From an uncultured Pelagibacteraceae bacterium (GTDB lineage Bacteria; Pseudomonadota; Alphaproteobacteria; Pelagibacterales; Pelagibacteraceae), in NCBI GenBank assembly GCA_902628815.1, contig CACOOK010000003.1, forward strand, positions 24,001 through 88,000: a stretch of 64,000 bases of DNA. The letters are read 5' to 3'. The position numbers and the translations under genes were made by a program. Every line of letters begins with the position of its first letter. Within the stretch, counting starts at the first letter, position 1. Positions 6,733 through 14,550 of the stretch are shown here, in pieces. The notes under the pieces were generated by a model, which was not told where the DNA came from, did not search any database, and saw nothing but the letters and a program-made list of their open reading frames with translations.

Positions 6733-7461
6733 ATGAGAATAATTCCAAGAATAGATATAAAAAACAATTTTGTTATCAAGGGTATTAATTTAGAAGGTGT
6801 TAGAAAAATTGGTAATCCAAACGACATCGGACTCAAATATTATAATGATAAAGCAGATGAATTAATTTTTATGGATGCAGTTGCAAGTTTATATGGAAGA
6901 AACAGTCTCTTTGATATAATCAAAAAATGCACCAAAAAAATTTTTATACCAATCACCGTAGGTGGAGGGCTTAGAAGCTTGGAAGATATCTCAAATGCTT
7001 TAGGCTCTGGAGCTGATAAAGTAGCACTAAACTCCGCAGCAGTAAAAAATCCAGAATTAATTAAAACTGCAAGTCAAACTTTTGGATCTTCCACAATAGT
7101 TATTTCAATAGAAACAAAAAAAAATCAAAAAAATCAGTGGGAAATATTTACCGCAACTGGTAGGGATCCGACCGGTATAATTTTAGAGGATTGGATTGAA
7201 ACTATTCAGAAATTTGGTTGTGGAGAAATTCTAATTACCTCAATTGATTGCGAAGGTACAAAAAAAGGATTTGATATTGATTTAATAAATTTATTAAAAA
7301 AAATGAAAATTAAAGTGCCTATGATTATTTCTGGTGGCTGTGGTAATTTACAACATATTGAAGATATAAAAGATAAATTATCTGATGATGCAATAGCTTT
7401 AGGTTCTGTTCTTCACTACAATTTAATAAATTTAAGACAAATTAAAGATAAGTTTAAATGA
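6733..7461 (+). CDS. HisF-like cyclase subunit of sugar amidotransferase system (WbuZ-like)
   Basis: The 242-residue TIM barrel matches imidazole glycerol-phosphate synthase HisF throughout: RIIPRIDIKN at the start, FIPITVGGGLRSLED near 71, GSGADKVALNSAAV near 92, GEILITSID and IISGGCGN. Asp8 corresponds to the first catalytic Asp of HisF. The second (VAIDAK in HisF) is replaced by Glu (ISIETK, Glu127). Followed by HisH-like and WbuX-like genes, it belongs to the WbuX/WbuY/WbuZ (PseA-linked) trio that adds acetamidino groups to nonulosonic or amino sugars, not to histidine synthesis. WbuZ/WbuY are thought to supply ammonia to the amidotransferase. It overlaps the next gene by 4 bp. Confidence 0.85.
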   Translation: MRIIPRIDIKNNFVIKGINLEGVRKIGNPNDIGLKYYNDKADELIFMDAVASLYGRNSLFDIIKKCTKKIFIPITVGGGLRSLEDISNALGSGADKVALNSAAVKNPELIKTASQTFGSSTIVISIETKKNQKNQWEIFTATGRDPTGIILEDWIETIQKFGCGEILITSIDCEGTKKGFDIDLINLLKKMKIKVPMIISGGCGNLQHIEDIKDKLSDDAIALGSVLHYNLINLRQIKDKFK

Positions 7462-8075
7462 TAAAAAACGTTTGTATCTTAAATTATGGGCTAGGCAATA
7501 TTTTAAGTTTGAAAAACGCTATTACACATTTGGGTTTTAAAAATAATTTTTATAGTGACATGGTAGAAAAAAACTATGATTGTTTAATTTTACCTGGAGT
7601 TGGATCATTTGCTAAAGCCATGTCATTATTAAAAGGAAATAAGCTTGAAAAAATTATTCAAGATGCCCGTAAAAAAAAAATTTTAATTATTGGTATATGC
7701 CTGGGAATGCAATTGTTATTCGATAGAGGTTACGAGGAAAAATTAACTAATGGTCTCTCTCTAATTGAGGGAGAAATTAAGATGATAGATAAATTAAATC
7801 TTAAACTACCTCATGTGGGATGGAAAAAAACACAATTTTTAAATATAGAGAAAAATTCATTTTTTTCTAAGTTCGAAAATCAAAAATTTTATTATGTCCA
7901 CTCCTATGTTGCAAAATTAAACAATAATAAAAATATTCTAGCAACCGCGTATTATCACAATTACAAATTTATTGCTGGGGTTAAAAAAGAAAATTTAATT
8001 GGATTTCAATTTCATCCAGAAAAAAGTGGAGAAGTTGGACTTGAATTAATAAACGATTTGTTTAGAAATTATTAA
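7458..8075 (+). CDS. HisH-like glutamine amidotransferase subunit (WbuY-like)
   Basis: The 205-residue class I glutaminase has the N-terminal LNYGLGNILSL signature, LPGVGSF near 45, the nucleophile in GICLGMQ (Cys81) and the His186/Glu188 pair in FQFHPEKS. It should release ammonia from glutamine and pass it through the HisF-like barrel encoded just upstream (4-bp overlap). The WbuX-like protein directly downstream (starting at the next base) would use it. Dedicated histidine genes are absent here, which supports the surface-sugar role. Confidence 0.88.
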   Translation: MIKNVCILNYGLGNILSLKNAITHLGFKNNFYSDMVEKNYDCLILPGVGSFAKAMSLLKGNKLEKIIQDARKKKILIIGICLGMQLLFDRGYEEKLTNGLSLIEGEIKMIDKLNLKLPHVGWKKTQFLNIEKNSFFSKFENQKFYYVHSYVAKLNNNKNILATAYYHNYKFIAGVKKENLIGFQFHPEKSGEVGLELINDLFRNY

Positions 8076-9284
8076 ATGAAAAAAAATTTTTCTTTATACG
8101 GTATGCCTGAAAAAGTTTTATTTTGTAAAAAATGTGTAATTTCAAATCAAAAACCTAATACAGTTGTGGAGTTTAAACAATCATCAGATAAAAAGCGAAC
8201 TGGAATATCTTTTAATGAAAAAGGGATTTGTAGTGCCTGCGAATATAATGAAAAAAAAAAAATTATAGATTGGCATAAAAGAGAAGAAGAGTTACTAAAA
8301 CTTTTAAAAAAATTTAGAAGAAAAAACGGATATGATGTTGTGGTTCCGTCTAGTGGGGGAAAGGATAGTAGCTACACTGCACATATTTTAAAATATAAGT
8401 ATGACATGAATCCTTTGACTGTTACTTGGGCTCCTCATCTTTTTACTGATATCGGATGGAAAAATCTTCAAAACTCGTCACACATAGGAGGTTTTGATAA
8501 TATTTTATATACACCTAATGGTAAACTACATAGAACATTAACAAGCCTGGCATTTAAAAATTTGATGCATCCTTTTCAACCATTCATAGTCGGTCAAAAG
8601 ATTGTTGGACCATTGATTTCGGTTAAATTTGATATACCTCTGGTTATGTATGGTGAAAACCAAGCTGAATATGGAAACAACATAGATGAAAACAAAAGCC
8701 CAAAAATGAATGATAAGTTTTTTTCTAAACAAGACATTAAAAGCATTCAATTGGGTGGAGAAAAAATTGAAGATATAATGTCTAATTTTAAGTATGACCA
8801 GAGAGATTTTGCACCTTATATACCTCCAAACGAAAATGAAATTAAAAATACTGGAACTGAAGTACACTATTTAGGTTACTATTTAAAATGGGACCCACAA
8901 GAGTCTTTTTATTATGCTGCTGAAAATACTGGCTTTAGTCCAAATACAGAGAGAACTCAAGGAACTTACTCCAGATACTCGAGTATAGATGACAAAATAG
9001 ACTGGTTTCATCATTATACTACTTTCATAAAGTTTGGTATAGGAAGAACTACAATGGATGCAGTTCAAGAAATTAGAAATGATAAGATCACGAGAGAAGA
9101 GGGCGTCAGTCTTGTAAAAAAATATGACAACGAATTCCCATCAAAATACTTTCAAGACTTTTTAAAATATATTAATATGACTGAAAAAGATTTTTGGAAA
9201 GTTATTGATGACCATAGATCTCCACATTTATGGTCTTTTAATGAAAAATCTAAAGAGTGGAAATTAAACATTCAAGTGAGTTAA
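8076..9284 (+). CDS. N-acetyl sugar amidotransferase (WbuX/PseA-like)
   Basis: The 402-residue PP-loop ATPase has SGGKDS at residues 93-98, preceded by two Cys pairs (CKKC near 17-20 and CSAC near 52-55) that probably form a zinc site. A long C-terminal region follows with conserved-looking YYLKWDPQESFYYA and NTERTQGTYS stretches. This architecture is that of WbuX-type enzymes, which adenylate an N-acetyl sugar and replace the acetamido oxygen with nitrogen to make an acetamidino group. The preceding HisH/HisF-like pair provides ammonia. NeuB and NeuC downstream point to a legionaminic- or pseudaminic-type acid as the likely product family. Confidence 0.85.
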   Translation: MKKNFSLYGMPEKVLFCKKCVISNQKPNTVVEFKQSSDKKRTGISFNEKGICSACEYNEKKKIIDWHKREEELLKLLKKFRRKNGYDVVVPSSGGKDSSYTAHILKYKYDMNPLTVTWAPHLFTDIGWKNLQNSSHIGGFDNILYTPNGKLHRTLTSLAFKNLMHPFQPFIVGQKIVGPLISVKFDIPLVMYGENQAEYGNNIDENKSPKMNDKFFSKQDIKSIQLGGEKIEDIMSNFKYDQRDFAPYIPPNENEIKNTGTEVHYLGYYLKWDPQESFYYAAENTGFSPNTERTQGTYSRYSSIDDKIDWFHHYTTFIKFGIGRTTMDAVQEIRNDKITREEGVSLVKKYDNEFPSKYFQDFLKYINMTEKDFWKVIDDHRSPHLWSFNEKSKEWKLNIQVS

Positions 9285-9287
9285 TTT

Positions 9288-10367
9288 ATGTACGATATAA
9301 ATTTTTTTAAAAGATCTAGTGATATAAAAAAGAAAATAACAGGTAGGCTTTTATCTAAAAAAGAAGCTGAAGATATTTCTGCTGAATTAGATATTCTTAG
9401 AGACAGGAATCCATTCATTTATAACATTGAAACAACTAATTATTGCAATATGAAATGTGTCATGTGTCCTAGAACGATGTTCATGACAAGAAAAAATATT
9501 TGGATAAATGACGATTTGTTTGAGAAATTAACGGATAAAGTGAGAGTACATGACGAAAAAAGTTTGAACAACTTTTGGTCATGGTTGGAAAAAGATTATA
9601 TTTATGATCCGAATGAGATATCTGAAAATGGATTCTACTTTTCAATAGTATCAAAGTCATTGGTTCTTCATGGTTTTGGAGAACCGTTTTTGGATAAAAA
9701 ACTTATTGAAAGACTTGAAATTTGCAAAAGAAAAAAAATACCAACCTATTTCTCTTGCACGCCGGCAACCATGACGGTTGAGAAAGCAAAAAAAGCAATG
9801 GACGCCGGTTTAGGTGTTTTAAAATTTTCTTTAGATGCCATGGATGAGAGAAAAATACAAAAAATTAGAGGGAAAAGAGCTAATTTCGAAGACGCAGTAA
9901 ATAAAATTTTAGAATTAATAGAATATAAAAAACAAAAAAATCTTAAAACTCTTTTGGTTCCATGCATGATAGATCTAGCAATGGAGGAGAAAGATAAAGA
10001 AATGCATAAAGAATTTTTAAAATTTTGGAGCGATAAGGAGGTTTTTGCTTACATCAAAAGTCAAGATAACAGATGGCTTTATGAAAATGACAAAAATTTA
10101 AAAAGTCAATCTCACTATGCAAGTCAATATTGCGAATATCCTTGGTTATCACTCACAGTTATGGCTGATGGCAGCGTAGTGCCTTGTACTCAAGTTTCTA
10201 ATAACGAATTAGTTTTAGGAAATATCAATGAAAATTCTTTAGAAGAAATTTGGAATGGAAAAAAGTATGATGAATTTAGAAAAATGCATGTCACAGGCAA
10301 TTTTCCTAAAGGACATAAGTGTAAAGAAAAATGTGATATGAAGAAACTATATCAATACTTGGATTAA
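9288..10367 (+). CDS. Radical SAM/SPASM protein
   Basis: The 359-residue protein has a radical SAM cluster motif CX3CX2C at Cys53, Cys57 and Cys60 (YCNMKCVMC). A HGFGEPFLDK segment matches the usual GGGEP SAM-binding strand, and a C-terminal SPASM-like domain has Cys pairs (QYCEYPW, VVPCTQVS, KCKEKCDM) for an auxiliary cluster. SPASM enzymes modify peptides or sugars, and those in polysaccharide loci are often linked to amino-sugar or aminotransferase chemistry. It lies 3 bp after the WbuX-like gene and 10 bp before neuB, so it is probably part of the nonulosonic acid pathway. The reaction is unknown. Confidence 0.8.
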   Translation: MYDINFFKRSSDIKKKITGRLLSKKEAEDISAELDILRDRNPFIYNIETTNYCNMKCVMCPRTMFMTRKNIWINDDLFEKLTDKVRVHDEKSLNNFWSWLEKDYIYDPNEISENGFYFSIVSKSLVLHGFGEPFLDKKLIERLEICKRKKIPTYFSCTPATMTVEKAKKAMDAGLGVLKFSLDAMDERKIQKIRGKRANFEDAVNKILELIEYKKQKNLKTLLVPCMIDLAMEEKDKEMHKEFLKFWSDKEVFAYIKSQDNRWLYENDKNLKSQSHYASQYCEYPWLSLTVMADGSVVPCTQVSNNELVLGNINENSLEEIWNGKKYDEFRKMHVTGNFPKGHKCKEKCDMKKLYQYLD

Positions 10368-10377
10368 AAAAACCGCA

Positions 10378-11427
10378 ATGAAAGCAAATCCGGTTTTCAA
10401 AATAAACAATAGAAAAATTGGAGTAGATTATAAACCACTTATTATTCCAGAAATAGGAATAAACCATAACGGTTCTCTAGAGATAGCATGTAAAATGGTA
10501 GATGCAGCAAAAAGAGCCGGAGCAGAAATTATTAAACACCAAACTCATATCCCTGAAGATGAGATGTCATCAGAGGCAAAATTCATCAAGCCTGGAAATT
10601 CTAATAAAAGCATTTTTCAGGTTATAAAAGAAAATAGTTTATCTTTAGAAGATGAATACAAACTCTTTCAATACACAAAAAAAAAATCTTTAAGATTTAT
10701 TAGCACTCCTTTTAGTAGGAAATCTGTTGATAGGTTAGTTAAATTTGGAGTAAAATCATTTAAAGTTGGATCAGGTGAGTTCAATAATTTTCCACTTTTA
10801 GATTACATTTGTAAGTTTAAAAAACCAATGATTATTAGCACTGGAATGCATTCAATAGTAACTGTCAAAAAAGTGGTCAATTATCTAAGAAAAAAAAAAG
10901 CGACTTTTTGTTTATTACACACCACAAATCTTTATCCAACACCAGACAAACTTGTAAGATTGGATAGCTTAAAAGAGATTAAACAAAATTTTTCAGATTT
11001 AGTATTTGGTTTATCAGATCACACAAAAACTAATTACTCATCATTTGGAGCAGTCACTTTAGGAGCATCCATTATTGAAAAGCATTTTACCGATCATAAA
11101 AAGCGAAAAGGCCCAGACATACCCGCTTCAATAGACGAAAATGAATTAAAAGAGTTAATTATTGGTTGCAACATTTTAAGATTACAGCGGGGTGGAAACA
11201 AGAACCATTTAAAACAAGAGCAAGTCACAAGAAACTTTGCCTTTGCATCTGTTGTAACAATTAAAGACATAAAAAAAGGGGAAAGATTTTCAAAAAATAA
11301 TTTATGGGTAAAAAGACCTGGTAATGGTCAAATTAAAGCTAAAGATTATTATAAAGTTTTAGGAAAAAAATCAAAAAAAAATATAAGAAACAACATTCAA
11401 CTAAAATTAAGTCATATCAATGGTTAA
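10378..11427 (+). CDS. N-acylneuraminate/legionaminate-type synthase (NeuB family)
   Basis: The 349-residue protein has an N-terminal NeuB TIM barrel (PEIGINHNGSLEIACKMV near 24, KVGSGEFNN near 134, ISTGMHS near 150, GLSDHTK near 216, EKHFTDHK near 237). A C-terminal SAF/antifreeze-like domain runs from about 285 to the end. It should condense PEP with a hexosamine derivative (ManNAc, diacetyl-bacillosamine-derived or altrosamine-type) to a nine-carbon acid. The next gene (NeuC-like epimerase, 8-bp overlap) favours a sialic or legionaminic rather than pseudaminic route, but the exact sugar is not readable. The CMP activator is probably the gene at 13810. Confidence 0.88.
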   Translation: MKANPVFKINNRKIGVDYKPLIIPEIGINHNGSLEIACKMVDAAKRAGAEIIKHQTHIPEDEMSSEAKFIKPGNSNKSIFQVIKENSLSLEDEYKLFQYTKKKSLRFISTPFSRKSVDRLVKFGVKSFKVGSGEFNNFPLLDYICKFKKPMIISTGMHSIVTVKKVVNYLRKKKATFCLLHTTNLYPTPDKLVRLDSLKEIKQNFSDLVFGLSDHTKTNYSSFGAVTLGASIIEKHFTDHKKRKGPDIPASIDENELKELIIGCNILRLQRGGNKNHLKQEQVTRNFAFASVVTIKDIKKGERFSKNNLWVKRPGNGQIKAKDYYKVLGKKSKKNIRNNIQLKLSHING

Positions 11428-12550
11428 ACACATTTTATTTGTCACTGCCACAAGAGCAGAATTTGGTAAAATAAAGAATACAATATTTTATTTAAACAAG
11501 AGCAGAAAATACAAGGTCACAATAATAGTTACAGGAATGCACATGATGGGAAAGTATGGAAGTACTTACCTAGAAGTTAAAAATTTTTTTCCTAAAAATA
11601 AGATAATTTACTTTAAAAACCAAACAGAGAATCAAAGCCAAGATATAGCTCTGTCCAACACAATTAAAAAAATTTCACCTATACTTAAAAATATAAATCC
11701 TGATCTAATAATAATCCATGGAGATAGAGTAGAAGCATTGGCAGTAGCAATTTCTGGATCTTTTAATAATTTTCTGATTGCTCATATTGAAGGAGGTGAA
11801 GTTTCAGGAACTATAGATGAACATATTAGACACTCAGTCTCGAAACTATCACATTTACATTTTGTGTCTAACAAGGATGCAAAAAAAAGACTTTTACAGC
11901 TTGGAGAACTAAATAAAACGATTTTTATCACTGGGTCTCCTGAAACAGATATAATGAGACTAAAAAACTTACCTTCACTAAAAGATGTAAAAAAAAGATA
12001 CGACATAATTTTTAAAGAGTATGCAATTCTTCTATATCATCCAGTAACCTCGGAAACTAATAAAAAAATACAAAATGATTTAAATTGCCTTTTACAAGTT
12101 TTAAAAAAATCAAATAGAAATTATCTTTTAATATATCCGAACAATGACCCTGGTAGTAAAACTATAATATCTAACTATAAATTAAAATTTAGAAAACTTA
12201 AAAATGTTAAGATTTTTAGATCTATAAGATTTGAGTATTTTTTAACATTATTAAAAAACTCATTTTGCATAATAGGTAATTCTAGTTCAGGGGTAAGAGA
12301 AGCACCTTTTTATGGAGTTCCAACAATTGATTTAGGAAATAGGCAGAAAAACAGAACTTCGAATAAGAGTATATATAATTTGAAATTTAATTTATCAAAA
12401 ATTTTAAGAGTCCTGAAAAAAATTGAAAATAAAAGATTCAAAAAATCAAAAATTTACGGTGAGGGATACAGTGCAAAAAAAATTGTCAGAATTTTAAACT
12501 CAAAAAATATTTGGAAAACTTCAACACAAAAATACTTACAAGAAATTTAA
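11420..12550 (+). CDS. Hydrolysing UDP-sugar 2-epimerase (NeuC/LegG-like)
   Basis: The 376-residue GT-B-fold protein has TATRAEFGKI at the start, VTGMHM near 37, IHGDRVEALA near 96, HIEGGEVSGTIDEHIRH near 118 and a C-terminal IGNSSSGVREAPFYGVPTIDLGNR (about 292 onward), all typical of hydrolysing UDP-GlcNAc 2-epimerases. It would release UDP and yield ManNAc, or a diacetamido mannose in the legionaminic route, the substrate for the overlapping upstream NeuB. Length and motifs are complete, so it should be active. Confidence 0.88.
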   Translation: MVKHILFVTATRAEFGKIKNTIFYLNKSRKYKVTIIVTGMHMMGKYGSTYLEVKNFFPKNKIIYFKNQTENQSQDIALSNTIKKISPILKNINPDLIIIHGDRVEALAVAISGSFNNFLIAHIEGGEVSGTIDEHIRHSVSKLSHLHFVSNKDAKKRLLQLGELNKTIFITGSPETDIMRLKNLPSLKDVKKRYDIIFKEYAILLYHPVTSETNKKIQNDLNCLLQVLKKSNRNYLLIYPNNDPGSKTIISNYKLKFRKLKNVKIFRSIRFEYFLTLLKNSFCIIGNSSSGVREAPFYGVPTIDLGNRQKNRTSNKSIYNLKFNLSKILRVLKKIENKRFKKSKIYGEGYSAKKIVRILNSKNIWKTSTQKYLQEI

Positions 12551-12554
12551 ATTT

Positions 12555-13760
12555 ATGAAAAAGAAAATAATTCTTCTATGGCCTTTCGGCTTTAGAAAAT
12601 TTGATTGGAAAAGGTATGAGTTATCTTATTTAGAAAAGGAGAATTTTGAAATAGAAGTACATGAATTAGTCAATTTTTTAATACCACACTTTACTTCGGC
12701 TTTTCATGAATTGTTAAAAGATGAAAAAGTAAAAAGGTTTAACAATTTTTCTGAGTGGAAAAAATATATGCATAATCAAATCAAAGAGAATAAAGAAAAT
12801 ATTTTTATTTTGAAACACGCATTAGATAATAATATTAATTTCAATTTTTTAAAAATTAATAGAGAGATAAAAAAATTAGATATAAAAACTCTAAAAATTT
12901 CAGGTATATCACACCCAGTGATGACTTTACAAAAAAAGTTTTATTTAAATCATTTTTTTCAAAATATGATTAGACAATTTAAAAAAAATGTTTTCGCGTT
13001 TAATATACGAAAATTTATTTTAAATTTTTTATATTTAAATTTTTATAAAAAAGACGACTATAATTTATGTTTCAATAAAATTAATTTTGATCGAAAGTAT
13101 TTAGATAAAACTACAAACATAAAAGCTAATTCTTTTGATTACTCTTCATCAATAATAATTCAAAAAACTACCCCAAATTTAAAAAAAAACTTTAAATATG
13201 CACTTTTTCTCGAAGCACCAACTCCACTTTTCAAGGGTGACGAATTAATTTGGGAAGGACAAAATGAGGGTTTCACAAAAGAAAAATGGTTTCCCTCGTT
13301 AAGAACTTTTTTTGATAAGTTAGAAAACCATTTGAACTTAAAAGTAATTGTTGCTCCTCATCCAAAAGTTAAGCATGAAAAATTTCCTCCGTACTATGGT
13401 GGAAGAGCTGTAAGTGAACAAAGCTTAGTTGAGTCTTCCTATCAGGCTGATCTAATTATCACACATTGGTCAGCCGGTTTATCTTTTGGAGTAATTTATA
13501 ACAAACCCATAATGTTAATAACTTCAGACGAATTAATTAAAAATCAAGAATTTGTAAGACAACAAGAATTATTTTCAAAAGAGTTAGGTACCGACATAAT
13601 TAATATTGATAAGAAAATTGACGTGACCAAAATCAACAAAATACTTGAAATCGATAAGGCTAAATATTTAGAATATATCCAAAATTACTGCACCACTCGA
13701 ACAGATGGAAAGCGAAATTTTCAAATAATTACAGATATAATCAACAATAATTTGACATAG
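12555..13760 (+). CDS. Unknown surface-glycan protein, GT-B-like C-terminus
   Basis: I do not recognise a named family for this 401-residue protein. No transmembrane segments or signal peptide are evident. The N-terminal half is Lys/Asn/Phe-rich and variable. The C-terminal third looks like the second Rossmann half of GT-B proteins: VIVAPHPK near 275, then a HWSAGLSFGVIYNKPIMLIT stretch near 310 that resembles the 'site with nucleotide-sugar contact' of capsule-type transferases. It lies 4 bp after neuC and before neuA, so a transferase acting on the CMP-ulosonate is plausible but unproven. The gene ends 50 bp before the next start, where an internal promoter is seen. Confidence 0.6.
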   Translation: MKKKIILLWPFGFRKFDWKRYELSYLEKENFEIEVHELVNFLIPHFTSAFHELLKDEKVKRFNNFSEWKKYMHNQIKENKENIFILKHALDNNINFNFLKINREIKKLDIKTLKISGISHPVMTLQKKFYLNHFFQNMIRQFKKNVFAFNIRKFILNFLYLNFYKKDDYNLCFNKINFDRKYLDKTTNIKANSFDYSSSIIIQKTTPNLKKNFKYALFLEAPTPLFKGDELIWEGQNEGFTKEKWFPSLRTFFDKLENHLNLKVIVAPHPKVKHEKFPPYYGGRAVSEQSLVESSYQADLIITHWSAGLSFGVIYNKPIMLITSDELIKNQEFVRQQELFSKELGTDIINIDKKIDVTKINKILEIDKAKYLEYIQNYCTTRTDGKRNFQIITDIINNNLT

Positions 13761-13763
13761 TCC

Positions 13764-13792
13764 TTGATAATCTTGCAGATTTCCAATATTGT
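13764..13792 (+). promoter_or_regulatory. Internal sigma70-like promoter before second neuA
   Basis: TTGATA (13764-13769), 17 bp, TATTGT (13787-13792). The predicted start is near 13799, and the ATG is at 13810. The palindrome at 13791-13805 overlaps the end of the -10 and the start site, the same arrangement as site 2 at 5842. Confidence 0.45.
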
Positions 13793-13805
13793 TCAACAAT
13801 TGAAC
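13791..13805. promoter_or_regulatory. Palindromic operator GTTCA-N5-TGAAC, site 3
   Basis: The sequence is GTTCAACAATTGAAC, with the same 5-bp arms, same 5-bp spacing and same A at position 6 as the two sites beside the MarR-type gene 8 kb upstream. It is located 4 bp before the neuA start codon, implying that this gene and those after it form a second unit under the same regulator. Confidence 0.55.
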
Positions 13806-13809
13806 ATCA

Positions 13810-14550
13810 ATGAACTTAAATTTTTTTAAAGACAATAAAGTACTAGCTATTATTCCTGCTAGATCGGGAAGCAAGGGTCTTAAAAACAAAAATATAAAGA
13901 CTTTTTGTAAAAAGCCTTTAATATTTTGGGCAATAAAAGCTGCAAAAAAATCAAAACTAATCGATAAAATTATTGTTTCAACTGACTCAAGGAAGATTAA
14001 AAAAATTTGTAAAGATTTTGACGTAGATGTCCCTTTTTTGAGACCAAAAAAAATTTCCCAAGATAACTCTAAAAGTATCGAATTAATAGTTCATGCTATA
14101 AATTATTTTAAAAAAAAAAGTCAATTTTATAATTATGTAATTTTGTTAGAACCAACTTCTCCTTTAACATCTAATACTGATATAGATAAAGCAATTAGGA
14201 CTCTATATAAAAAAAGAAAATCTGCAGACGCAATTGTTGGGGTTTCTCAAAATATTAATAAGCATCCAATAAATAATGTGAGAGTGAATTCGCGTGGACA
14301 TATAAAACCATATCAAAAAAAGTTGACTTTTGTGAGAAGGCAAAATTTAGATAAACTCTACTACTTTGATGGAAGTTTATATGTTTCTAAAACCCACACA
14401 CTAATAAAGAAAAAATCGTTTTACCATAATCGAACTCTTGGATTTGTTACGCCTAAATGGAAATCGATCGAGATAGATGATCTTACTGACTTTATAGCTG
14501 CTGAGGCTATCTTCAAGAACAAAAAAAAATTTGAAGGAATCCGTCAATGA
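13810..14550 (+). CDS. Acylneuraminate cytidylyltransferase (NeuA-like, copy 2)
   Basis: The 246-residue protein shows IIPARSGSKGLKNKN (about residues 14-28), IIVSTDSRKIKKI, LLEPTSPLTSNTDIDKAI near 117 and a C-terminal SIEIDDLTDFIAAEAIF segment, as in CMP-NeuAc/CMP-legionaminate synthetases. It should activate the product of the NeuB encoded at 10378. It shares the N-terminal core with copy 1 at 1295 but differs widely elsewhere, so the two are not a recent duplication. It overlaps the next gene by 4 bp. A promoter and palindromic operator lie directly upstream. Confidence 0.88.
   Translation: MNLNFFKDNKVLAIIPARSGSKGLKNKNIKTFCKKPLIFWAIKAAKKSKLIDKIIVSTDSRKIKKICKDFDVDVPFLRPKKISQDNSKSIELIVHAINYFKKKSQFYNYVILLEPTSPLTSNTDIDKAIRTLYKKRKSADAIVGVSQNINKHPINNVRVNSRGHIKPYQKKLTFVRRQNLDKLYYFDGSLYVSKTHTLIKKKSFYHNRTLGFVTPKWKSIEIDDLTDFIAAEAIFKNKKKFEGIRQ

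Noticed and set aside
8538-8867. 109-codon minus-strand frame inside the WbuX-like gene
   Set aside because: It lies wholly within a well-supported plus-strand gene, has no family resemblance and no promoter or RBS; a shadow frame.
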